DNA of 5,564 bases from Candidatus Nanopelagicales bacterium (GCA_029939085.1 JAOZTQ010000045.1:1-5564); one strand, 5' to 3'; positions 1 to 5,268 are shown, counted from the stretch's first letter. The notes: generated by a model not told the origin, from the sequence alone. Translations and numbers: made by a program.

Positions 1-1280
1 TCGAATCGAAGTCCCACGAGAGTCCCCAAAACGATCCAAAAACTATGCTGTGGAGCCAACGAGTTCGCCACTGCGACGCTAGCGGCCAGGGCAGTTGCGG
101 TGCGAATAGCCAGTCGGAGCCAGGGAGAGTCCAGCGAGAGCTGCATTTGCAATCTGCGATACCAAGGAGGTTGGTCTTGTCTGGCTACCGGATCGAGAAT
201 GGGATCGTCTACATGTGACGTAGATCCGAAACCTGCTATCTCCGCGTGAACTGAGATAAGTCGTAATGGTGAGCAGTCGTCAAGGTGCGCAATAAGTTGT
301 CGCGGTTCTAGCTCATCACGTCGATCAGTCACCCAGGTATTTACTTGATCTAGATGCTCCCGACGGCTCTCGAGCAAAGCCTGAGTGCTCTTGGGATCAA
401 CGCTCGATGAGTTGCCGTCAATCAGATTGGCAATGGAATCCAGCTGGGTTGCACTAACGCTTGCCAGATTTTGGTTTGCGCTGATAAGTGCAGGTTCCGG
501 TGGTGCATCCGAGGGCGTCCGATTTTGCCAGCCTTCATGTTCTGCAATTCGTTCAGCACACCGAACTCGTCCACCGAGATACGCATCTGGTGAAGCTAGA
601 CCAGACGGGCGTTGCAGATTCCCCTCGTAGTTTCGTCGAACCTCGTCCAGGGCCGTGAGAGATTTTTGTACCGCTGCCTTCTCCGCTGGTCCTTCACGAC
701 CATCGTTCTGGATCCATCGGCTCCGAAGCATCTCTGCGAACTCGCGATAGCATTTCGCTAGTTGCTGATTGATTTCCCGATATGGATACGAGGGCAAGAG
801 CAGTAAGGCCGCGACCGTGGCTACCGAACCACCGATGAGCCAGGCAAGTAGGGTTTCGGCCAGCAACTGAGAATCTGCTGAGGTAAGCGCTAAGACCGCA
901 GCAAGTAGCAGGACATTTTGAGCTGCTGCCAGATATCCCCGCAACATGGCAAGCATCGAAACGATGAGGCCGATCACTGCCATGAGGCCAATAGCTGGCC
1001 AAAGAGTTTGGCTGGCCGGGACACATACGGCAAGAATCGCGAGTCCAAAGATCACGGTCAAGCTGTAGGCGGCACCCCGCTTTTTCCACGGTCCAGCGAA
1101 GTTTCCGAAAAGTAAGAGCGCTAAACAGGCAAAAACACCAAAGAGATCCGTTTCCTCAACCGCGGGTATTTGTTCCGAAATCACTATCGTGATCGGGACT
1201 GCAACGGCTACTCGGATAGCACGTCGCAGCGCGATGAGATTTGGATCGCGCTGCCGCAAGAGCTGCAACAGCATGCTCAT
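1..1280 (-). CDS. FUSC-family (fusaric acid resistance-like) membrane transporter, C-terminus cut by window edge
   Basis: Reading the minus strand from ATG at 1280-1278 gives 426 codons without a stop up to the left edge, so the gene is 3'-truncated by the window. Residues 1-20 are short and basic. About six hydrophobic segments follow (near 21-38, 45-63, 70-89, 94-113, 116-133, 139-163), then a hydrophilic, charged domain (about 164-385), then a second membrane block starting near 386. The piece HSFWIVLGTLVGLR (412-425) closely resembles the start of the FUSC_2 repeat of actinobacterial FUSC proteins. This layout of membrane block, soluble domain and second membrane block is that of the FUSC/aromatic acid exporter group, whose characterised members export aromatic acids; the substrate here is unknown. 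Met3 is an alternative start. No strong ribosome site is visible upstream, so the exact start is uncertain. It is transcribed away from the thioredoxin gene. Confidence 0.85.
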   Translation of the reverse strand, partial: MSMLLQLLRQRDPNLIALRRAIRVAVAVPITIVISEQIPAVEETDLFGVFACLALLLFGNFAGPWKKRGAAYSLTVIFGLAILAVCVPASQTLWPAIGLMAVIGLIVSMLAMLRGYLAAAQNVLLLAAVLALTSADSQLLAETLLAWLIGGSVATVAALLLLPSYPYREINQQLAKCYREFAEMLRSRWIQNDGREGPAEKAAVQKSLTALDEVRRNYEGNLQRPSGLASPDAYLGGRVRCAERIAEHEGWQNRTPSDAPPEPALISANQNLASVSATQLDSIANLIDGNSSSVDPKSTQALLESRREHLDQVNTWVTDRRDELEPRQLIAHLDDCSPLRLISVHAEIAGFGSTSHVDDPILDPVARQDQPPWYRRLQMQLSLDSPWLRLAIRTATALAASVAVANSLAPQHSFWIVLGTLVGLRF

Positions 1281-1416
1281 CACTTTAATGAATAACGGTC
1301 TTTAGGGAAGTATTTTGTCTGGGAATCGGTTGTCGTGAACAATACGAGTCAGATGTCAGTTCGGTCGGGCATCGTCCTAGTAAGAATTTTGATGAATCGA
1401 ATGTTGAGGAGTGACC
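1281..1416. promoter_or_regulatory. Divergent intergenic region between the FUSC and thioredoxin genes
   Basis: This 136-bp spacer lies between two divergently transcribed genes and must hold promoters for both. It is more AT-rich than the flanking genes at its two ends. On the plus strand AAGAAT (1382-1387) is a possible -10 for thioredoxin. On the minus strand TATTGT and AATACT are possible -10 elements for FUSC. None has a good -35 at standard spacing, so I do not assign individual promoters. Confidence 0.4.
1406..1411 (+). promoter_or_regulatory. Ribosome binding site of the thioredoxin gene
   Basis: GAGGAG ends 5 nt before ATG 1417 and is the best Shine-Dalgarno in the area. It decides the start: the in-frame GTG at 1411 overlaps this motif and cannot be served by it. 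Confidence 0.75.
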
Positions 1417-1884
1417 ATGAACTCACTGTGGCTCCTCGTTGGTGTTGTTCTTATCGCGGTTGGTTTTGGATTGTGGCGGAAGTGGAGTGATGGACGTTTG
1501 CGCGAGGATTCCACTGAATCCGAGGTGATGGACTCCTTGCTGTCGGTTCATTCAACGCCAGGGGCCCCTGAAGGGCAACAACAGTTCGATGCTCAAACTT
1601 TGGGTATCTTGCTTGGTTCGCAGGCCACATTGGTGCAATTCTCGTCGGCCTTTTGTCAGCCATGTCGTTCCGCACGTTTGCTGCTCGCGAACCTGGCCGA
1701 TGATCTGCCGGGCGTGACCTTTGTGGAACTTGATGCGGAAGGTCACCTGGATCTCGTTCAGACTCTCCACATCCGCCGAACTCCCACGATTTTTCTGCTG
1801 GATTCAGCTGGCAACATCAAGAAGCGAGCCGTTGGTTTACCGCGTAAATCAGAGGTTGTTGCCGCGCTCGCGGACGTAGTGTGA
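1417..1884 (+). CDS. Membrane-anchored thioredoxin-family protein (CQPC active site)
   Basis: A 155-residue protein. Residues 4-20 form one hydrophobic helix, followed by RKW and R27/R29. By the positive-inside rule this places the C-terminal domain in the cytoplasm. Residues 21-56 are a polar linker with QQQ at 54-56. The thioredoxin fold begins near 57. It has the strand LVQFSSAFC, the redox motif C80-Q-P-C83, the strand VTFVELDAEG (100-109) and the cis-proline loop RRTPTIFLL (P123). The usual WC before the motif is replaced by FC. The fold and the two cysteines indicate thiol-disulfide exchange; the target is unknown. It resembles the thioredoxin-like proteins (ThiX type) found beside sulfurtransferase and DUF4395 genes in actinomycetes. 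The DUF4395 gene follows after 27 bp and is probably co-transcribed. The ATG is chosen over the upstream GTG because of the Shine-Dalgarno position. Confidence 0.88.
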   Translation: MNSLWLLVGVVLIAVGFGLWRKWSDGRLREDSTESEVMDSLLSVHSTPGAPEGQQQFDAQTLGILLGSQATLVQFSSAFCQPCRSARLLLANLADDLPGVTFVELDAEGHLDLVQTLHIRRTPTIFLLDSAGNIKKRAVGLPRKSEVVAALADVV

Positions 1885-1911
1885 CCCTAGGTCTTTGGAA
1901 AGGACAAAATA

Positions 1912-2418
1912 ATGGAAGCGCCGAGAGATGCCGCCGAAGAGCATCAGCGACTCAACGCCGAGAGCTTTGGTCGGGATGGTATTGATCCCAGGGGACCGCG
2001 GTTCAGCGCAGCCATCACTTCGGTGGTTCTGGCAGCCGCGTTATTGGCGGTTCCCAGTAGCAGCTCAGGATCTCAGACTGTCGCAGTCGTTTTGGTTGTA
2101 TTTCAGACCCTAGTTTTCGGTTTCGCGACCTTCCGCGGACTTGATGCCCACTTGTATGGTCGGATTTTCCGAAGCGTCGTTGCCCCCCGATTGGGCCCCC
2201 CGGCGGAGTTAGAGGATCAGGCGCCACCTCGCTTCTCACAGCTGGTTGGATTTTTGTTCATGGTCGTGGCGCTCCTAGGCTTCTTTTTCGGAATCCTCTG
2301 GATCGCCCAGATTGCAATCGGGTTTGCCTTAGCAGCTGCGTTACTGAACGCAGTGTTTAACTACTGCCTGGGTTGCGAGATGTATTTGCTAGGAGCGCGT
2401 ATCCGCGCTCGAACCTAG
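1912..2418 (+). CDS. DUF4395 family integral membrane protein
   Basis: A 168-residue protein recognised as DUF4395 by three stretches: IDPRGPRFSAAITSVVL (24-40), APRLGPPAELEDQAPPRFSQ (91-110) and NYCLGCEMYLL (150-160). Hydrophobic segments lie near 33-48, 56-74, 112-131 and 134-149, so about four membrane helices. The family has no settled biochemical role. The conserved CLGC (C152, C155) at the membrane edge is a CxxC pair that could accept or pass electrons. It follows the thioredoxin gene by 27 bp, which makes a redox partnership plausible but unproven. A clear ribosome site, AAGGA at 1900-1904, lies 7 nt before the ATG. The gene ends only 6 bp from the convergent aquaporin gene. Confidence 0.9.
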   Translation: MEAPRDAAEEHQRLNAESFGRDGIDPRGPRFSAAITSVVLAAALLAVPSSSSGSQTVAVVLVVFQTLVFGFATFRGLDAHLYGRIFRSVVAPRLGPPAELEDQAPPRFSQLVGFLFMVVALLGFFFGILWIAQIAIGFALAAALLNAVFNYCLGCEMYLLGARIRART

Positions 2419-2424
2419 GCGAGC

Positions 2425-3252
2425 TCAGGCAAGCTGCGGGTCGGCGATGTCTGGGTCAATGTCACCTTGCGCAGCCAGTGATCCATCTCTTCCGCCACCG
2501 CGGCCGCGCAAAATCATGGCAAAACCAACGGCTGCGACTGAACCAATGAGTGGGCCGATTGCGTAAATCCAGTAGGTGCTGAGGTCACCACCGACAAAGT
2601 TAGGACCGAAGGTGCGGGCTGGATTCATTGAAGCCCCTGATAGTGAGGCGGCCCAAAGACCAGCCAGTGCGATGTAGGAGCCGACGCCAATCGCAGCGAT
2701 GATTCCGATGCTTTGGGCTCCGGATGCGGTGCCCAAAATGACGCTTACCAGCCCAAAAGTAAGAATTGCTTCGGTGGCAAGCGCGGCGAAATCTGTGGTT
2801 CTCTCACCGGGGTAGGAACCGCCGTTCTTGGCGCTGATTGTGACGAGCCACTGCAAGAACAACGCAGCTACAGTGGCCCCCAGCAACTGGGTAACGATGT
2901 AGCCCGGAACTCGACGCCAAGGGAAGTCACCGCGTAGCGCGAAACCGCAGCTGACCGCCGGATTCAAGTGAGCTCCGGAGACTTTGCCCATGAACATGAT
3001 GATCGCCATAACCATGGCACCCGGTGCGATTACTGCTGCCGCTTGCGGGACGGTCCCTGGATAGAGTTTGCCCACCATGGCCGCTCCAGCAGCGACCAGA
3101 ACTAGAAAAAAGGTACCGACGAACTCCGAACATAATCTCCGCCATTCCTGATGTGGGTCGGCGAAATCTTGAATCCGAGCCTGTGCCTCTTTGGTCAACT
3201 CGTCGAGGAAATTTGCACTTTCTGCTGGCTGATTATTTTCGGGCGCGTTCAT
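2425..3252 (-). CDS. MIP-family channel (aquaporin / aquaglyceroporin-like)
   Basis: A 275-residue protein with the full major intrinsic protein plan: six membrane helices between about 41 and 248 and two half-helix pore motifs, HLNPAV (N97-P-A) and SMNPAR (N210-P-A-R213). By ungapped hand alignment to E. coli AqpZ, the selectivity filter positions are P77, G198, A207 and R213. The glycine and alanine make the pore wider than in AqpZ (Phe, His, Thr, Arg), so small neutral solutes as well as water are possible. The N-terminus carries a charged 38-residue extension ending in HQEWRRL, and the C-terminus ends in a basic RGRGGGR then an acidic tail rich in Asp. The start follows the ParB-like gene by 28 bp; an in-frame TGA just upstream rules out a longer protein, but the ribosome site is poor, so translation may depend on the upstream gene. 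It is convergent with DUF4395. Confidence 0.95.
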   Translation of the reverse strand: MNAPENNQPAESANFLDELTKEAQARIQDFADPHQEWRRLCSEFVGTFFLVLVAAGAAMVGKLYPGTVPQAAAVIAPGAMVMAIIMFMGKVSGAHLNPAVSCGFALRGDFPWRRVPGYIVTQLLGATVAALFLQWLVTISAKNGGSYPGERTTDFAALATEAILTFGLVSVILGTASGAQSIGIIAAIGVGSYIALAGLWAASLSGASMNPARTFGPNFVGGDLSTYWIYAIGPLIGSVAAVGFAMILRGRGGGRDGSLAAQGDIDPDIADPQLA

Positions 3253-3280
3253 CGAGGATCACAGATCAGGTCCGTAGCAG

Positions 3281-3697
3281 TCAGGTATTCAAGTCGATAA
3301 TCCGAGCAGGGATATCCGTATTCTCATTCAACAGATAACTGGCGCACACTCGGTGGTAGCCATCGGCAATCGTGGTGGGTAAATCCTGTCGGATGTCGCC
3401 GCGCACTAACAGCACGGGTGACCAGTCGATGCCGTTGGCTGCTTTGTTCAGATCGATTTGAACATGTGGATCATCACCAGTGAGTCGCTCAAGTCGAGCG
3501 GCACGCAAAATATCCTTGGCCTTAAAGGTCACTATGGGTGCAGTTTTCAGCCGATCTGCTAAAGCGTTAGCTTCATCTGGAGTCGCGAGAAGTGCGAGGT
3601 AGTTTGCCGCCGCAGGATAGTCGTGATCATCGGGATCATTTTTCCAGTGAACACTGTCAACCTTGTTGGCTTCTTTACTTGCGTCGTCAGTAGACAT
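3281..3697 (-). CDS. Small ParB/sulfiredoxin-like domain protein of unknown function
   Basis: A 138-residue soluble protein. The C-terminal half contains SPVLLVRGD (93-101) and IADGYHRVCASY (110-121). The latter is the DGYHR form of the ParB/Srx nuclease-fold signature, which in better-known relatives reads DGhHR or GerR. No helix-turn-helix or dimer domain of chromosome-partitioning ParB follows, so it is not a Spo0J-type ParB. The middle stretch PIVTFKAKDILRAARLERL (54-72) matches a widespread family of hypothetical proteins as I remember it. The fold can bind nucleotides, but no activity can be assigned. The start has an excellent ribosome site 5 nt upstream. It lies between DsrE (90 bp upstream) and the aquaporin (28 bp downstream) on the same strand and probably shares a transcript with the aquaporin. 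Confidence 0.85.
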   Translation of the reverse strand: MSTDDASKEANKVDSVHWKNDPDDHDYPAAANYLALLATPDEANALADRLKTAPIVTFKAKDILRAARLERLTGDDPHVQIDLNKAANGIDWSPVLLVRGDIRQDLPTTIADGYHRVCASYLLNENTDIPARIIDLNT

Positions 3698-3702
3698 GCA
3701 AA

Positions 3703-3708
3703 CCTCCT
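3703..3708 (-). promoter_or_regulatory. Strong ribosome binding site of the ParB-like gene
   Basis: A perfect AGGAGG on the minus strand, 5 nt before the ATG. It is the strongest Shine-Dalgarno in the window. Confidence 0.85.
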
Positions 3709-3744
3709 GGCGTTGGGTATGTGAGATTGCTGTCGGTTCTCGTA

Positions 3745-3750
3745 AATCTA
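3745..3750 (-). promoter_or_regulatory. Possible -10 element for the ParB-like/aquaporin pair
   Basis: TAGATT fits the actinobacterial TANNNT pattern and would give a leader of about 40 nt carrying the strong ribosome site. There is no recognisable -35 at 16-18 nt. It lies in the 90-bp gap after DsrE, so read-through from DsrE is the alternative. Confidence 0.25.
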
Positions 3751-3787
3751 GCGGCTGATCTTTCGCTTTGCTCAGCGCGCGAGTGGG

Positions 3788-4150
3788 TTAGTACACCAAA
3801 GCTTGTGTGTCTGGTGCAGTCACCTCAGCGACGAAAGCAGTCGCACCTGAAATCCCAACACCAGGGATCAGATCAGCTAGTTCCAAATCTCGTCGGGCGG
3901 CGCATTGCTGACAAACAACCAAACTGCCCGACGCCAAAATCAATGGAATGAGTTCTACTAACGGGGTGGCGTGGGGTAGTGAAAATGATTCAGCTCTACC
4001 CGAGACTGCCAACCACGCGGCTTCGCCCGTGAGCCACATTGAGACTGGTACTCCGGCTGCAACGGCTGCGGCCGCAACGGTAAAGGCCTGGGAGCAACGC
4101 TCAGGATCATCGGCGCCAGCGGTTGCTTTCACTACAAGGGATCTGGTCAC
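3788..4150 (-). CDS. DsrE-family (DsrE/DsrF-like) protein with CxxC
   Basis: A 120-residue soluble protein with the DsrE-like Rossmann-type pattern. RSLVVKATAGADDPERCSQA (3-22) forms the first strand and helix, VPVSMWLTGEAAWLA (34-48) the second unit, and SLVVCQQCAARRD (76-88) carries the cysteine pair C80-Q-Q-C83. The C-terminus QALVY is typical of the actinobacterial subgroup. DsrE relatives pass sulfur on a conserved cysteine in sulfur-relay systems; C19 or C80/C83 could do this here, though the specific reaction is unknown. The start is GTG at 4150-4148. No ribosome site precedes it, but a -10-like TAGAGT ends 6 nt before it, which suggests a leaderless mRNA. It is divergent from the nitrobindin cluster, a common neighbour in actinomycetes. 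Confidence 0.88.
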   Translation of the reverse strand: MTRSLVVKATAGADDPERCSQAFTVAAAAVAAGVPVSMWLTGEAAWLAVSGRAESFSLPHATPLVELIPLILASGSLVVCQQCAARRDLELADLIPGVGISGATAFVAEVTAPDTQALVY

Positions 4151-4156
4151 AGCACG

Positions 4157-4162
4157 ACTCTA
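4157..4162 (-). promoter_or_regulatory. -10 element of a leaderless promoter for DsrE
   Basis: TAGAGT on the minus strand matches TANNNT and ends 6 nt before the GTG start at 4150. This spacing puts transcription initiation at the start codon itself, and it fits the lack of a Shine-Dalgarno there. No clear -35 is seen. Confidence 0.55.
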
Positions 4163-4172
4163 GCGAGCCAGG

Positions 4173-4178
4173 TATCCT
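4173..4178 (+). promoter_or_regulatory. -10 element of a leaderless promoter for the small membrane ORF and nitrobindin cluster
   Basis: TATCCT matches TANNNT and ends 6 nt before GTG 4185, so the transcript would start at the GTG. It would drive the tight cluster of small ORF, nitrobindin and Fur. A standard -35 position would fall at the DsrE start, and no good -35 match is visible. Confidence 0.55.
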
Positions 4179-4184
4179 TGCGGT

Positions 4185-4283
4185 GTGATCTTATTCTTTG
4201 AAAGCCTCTTGGTCATCTGCTCACTGGCAATCGTGTGGTTTTCGATTTACGTCATTGTGCAACTTTTTAAAGGTCAGCGCTGA
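4185..4283 (+). CDS. Small single-span membrane protein, 32 residues, unknown function
   Basis: GTG at 4185 opens a 32-codon frame ending in TGA 4281-4283. The peptide starts MILFFESLLVICSLAIVW and ends in YVIVQLFKGQR. Residues 2-28 are almost entirely hydrophobic with one acidic residue (E6), and the last four include K29 and R32, so one membrane helix with its C-terminus inside is expected. The start has a -10 box 6 nt upstream, as in leaderless genes, and the stop is 3 bp before the nitrobindin ATG, as in translationally coupled genes. I recall similar tiny membrane ORFs in front of nitrobindin genes in actinomycetes but cannot name a family. Without these context signals an ORF of this size could be chance. 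Confidence 0.6.
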   Translation: MILFFESLLVICSLAIVWFSIYVIVQLFKGQR

Positions 4284-4285
4284 CC
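4272..4285. repeat. Perfect 14-bp palindrome just before the nitrobindin start
   Basis: GGTCAGCGCTGACC is identical to its reverse complement. It spans the stop codon of the small ORF and ends 1 nt before the nitrobindin ATG. It could be an operator for a dimeric regulator. In RNA it could form a 5-bp stem with a GCGC loop between the AAAGG ribosome site (4269-4273) and the start codon. Confidence 0.6.
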
Positions 4286-4286
4286 A

Positions 4287-4805
4287 ATGGATGTGCCCGA
4301 AGAACTTCTGTCACTGTCCTGGCTACTCGGGCGTTGGATCGGCGTCGGCACCGGTCAATACCCGACCATTGACGACTTTCGGTTTGGGCAAGAAGTTCAG
4401 TTCAGTTGTGATGGTCGTCCTTTCATCACCTACTGGTCCCGTTCTTGGGAACTCGATGATGATGGAAACCGCGTAAAGGCCACTGCAACCGAATCCGGGT
4501 TCCTCAAGGCGCGCCCGGAACAGGGAGTGGAACTGTTGCTAACCCACCCCATGGGCTACTCGGAAGTATGGGAAGGCCAAATCCAGGTCACCGCGATGGA
4601 GCAGGACCGGATTCTCGGAGCAAAAATCGAGTTGCGCACCGACATTGTGGCCCGCACATCCGATGCCAAGGAGTACACCGCAGGTCACCGGCTTTACGGG
4701 CTCGTAGATGATGACCTGCTGTGGACTTTTGATATGGCAGCCATGGATCAACCGCTTCAAAATCATCTTGCGGCTCGGTTGCAGCGGGCGGAGCCAGAGG
4801 TCTGA
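4287..4805 (+). CDS. Nitrobindin-like heme-binding beta-barrel protein (FABP/THAP4 heme-binding family)
   Basis: A 172-residue protein of the bacterial nitrobindin family, about the usual length (around 160-200). The signature LLGRWIGVGTGQYPTID (13-29) contains the GxWxGxG barrel start. Later come LLTHPMGYSEVWEG (84-97), GHRLYGLVDDDLLWTFDM (133-150) and MDQPLQNHLAARLQR (153-167). H160 in QPLQNHLA aligns with the proximal heme histidine of Mycobacterium tuberculosis nitrobindin (Rv0813c), as I recall it. Characterised members hold ferric heme in a 10-stranded barrel, react with NO and isomerise peroxynitrite to nitrate; they are cytosolic. An in-frame TGA at 4281 prevents a longer start. It is 3 bp after the small ORF and 2 bp before the Fur gene, so it is surely part of one operon with the Fur gene. 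Confidence 0.92.
   Translation: MDVPEELLSLSWLLGRWIGVGTGQYPTIDDFRFGQEVQFSCDGRPFITYWSRSWELDDDGNRVKATATESGFLKARPEQGVELLLTHPMGYSEVWEGQIQVTAMEQDRILGAKIELRTDIVARTSDAKEYTAGHRLYGLVDDDLLWTFDMAAMDQPLQNHLAARLQRAEPEV
4796..4800 (+). promoter_or_regulatory. Ribosome binding site of the Fur-family gene
   Basis: AGAGG lies inside the last codons of nitrobindin, 7 nt before ATG 4808. This supports the ATG start and translational coupling across the 2-bp gap. Confidence 0.6.
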
Positions 4806-4807
4806 TT

Positions 4808-5230
4808 ATGGCCGAATCCGAGTGGGAAGCAGCGCTGCGATCCCACGGCCACCGGGTTACGCCACAGCGGTTGGCGATTCTGCGGATGGTGTCGGCTATA
4901 AGACATCCGACGGCTGAATCCATTTATGAGGCTATGGGTGAAGCGGAACCCTCCCTCAACCTTTCTACCGTCTATCGAAATCTGGCAGTTTTACAAGAGG
5001 TGGGACTCGTCACGCATGCGCATATTGATGCCAAGGCTCCCGTCTATCATCTGGCAGCGGAGCCGAACCACATCCATTTGTCCTGTCTTACCTGCGGCGA
5101 GGTAACTAGTGTCCAACCGGAAACTGCTGCCGCATTTGCGGAACGTGTTGCAACAGATACCGGATTTCAGATTCGACCGGGTCATTCCGCTGTCTACGGT
5201 TTCTGCCCAAAGTGCAGTACAAACACGTGA
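4808..5230 (+). CDS. Fur-family metal-responsive regulator, Nur-like (possible nickel sensor)
   Basis: A 140-residue Fur-family repressor of standard length. The winged-helix domain covers about 1-82, with RVTPQRLAIL (16-25), HPTAESIY (33-40) and the recognition helix LNLSTVYRNLAVLQEVGLV (50-68). The dimer and metal domain follows, with H88-I-H90-L, C93-L-T-C96 and C133-P-K-C136, giving the four cysteines of a structural zinc site. H70 and H72 (THAHI) and H126 (GHSAVYGF) fall at the positions of the three nickel-site histidines of Streptomyces coelicolor Nur as I remember them. Of the other Nur site (H33, H86, H88, H90), H33, H88 and H90 are present but 86 is proline. Nickel is thus the favoured signal; iron, zinc or manganese remain possible. 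It is 2 bp after nitrobindin. Confidence 0.93.
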   Translation: MAESEWEAALRSHGHRVTPQRLAILRMVSAIRHPTAESIYEAMGEAEPSLNLSTVYRNLAVLQEVGLVTHAHIDAKAPVYHLAAEPNHIHLSCLTCGEVTSVQPETAAAFAERVATDTGFQIRPGHSAVYGFCPKCSTNT

Positions 5231-5232
5231 CG

Positions 5233-5262
5233 TTGCCCAACTGGCATATTCCCGCTGATACT
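5233..5262 (+). promoter_or_regulatory. Promoter for ygfZ, apparently leaderless
   Basis: TTGCCC (5233-5238) and GATACT (5257-5262) have an 18-nt spacer. The -10 ends 6 nt before ATG 5269, so transcription would begin at or next to the start codon. The GGAG at 5263-5266 is only 2 nt from the ATG, too close for a normal ribosome site. This suggests ygfZ can be expressed separately from the Fur operon. Confidence 0.5.
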
Positions 5263-5268
5263 GGAGTC

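Noticed and set aside
385..630. An 81-codon plus-strand frame.
   Set aside because: It is antisense to the soluble domain of FUSC, with no ribosome site and no recognisable protein.
694..1089. A 131-codon ATG frame on the minus strand.
   Set aside because: It is a different frame inside the FUSC gene, with no recognisable family and an unusual Cys/Arg/Ser-rich composition.
1411..1416. In-frame GTG at 1411 as the thioredoxin start, adding two residues.
   Set aside because: It overlaps the GAGGAG ribosome site. ATG 1417 has correct 5-nt spacing.
1559..1570. Perfect 12-bp palindrome CAGGGGCCCCTG.
   Set aside because: It lies in the coding linker of the thioredoxin gene (Pro-Gly-Ala-Pro region), away from any promoter, so chance or codon use explains it.
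3024..3338. A 104-codon plus-strand frame.
   Set aside because: It is antisense to the aquaporin start and the ParB-like end, both well supported.
3281..3697. Calling the ParB-like gene a chromosome-partitioning parB and the area an origin region.
   Set aside because: It has no helix-turn-helix and no parA neighbour, and I saw no parS-like site. The protein is far shorter than ParB.
3754..3776. Inverted repeat GCTGA/TCAGC after DsrE as a terminator.
   Set aside because: The stem is only 5 bp with a 13-nt loop and no T-run, too weak for an intrinsic terminator.
4588..4923. A 111-codon minus-strand frame.
   Set aside because: It is antisense across nitrobindin and the Fur gene, which have clear family motifs.
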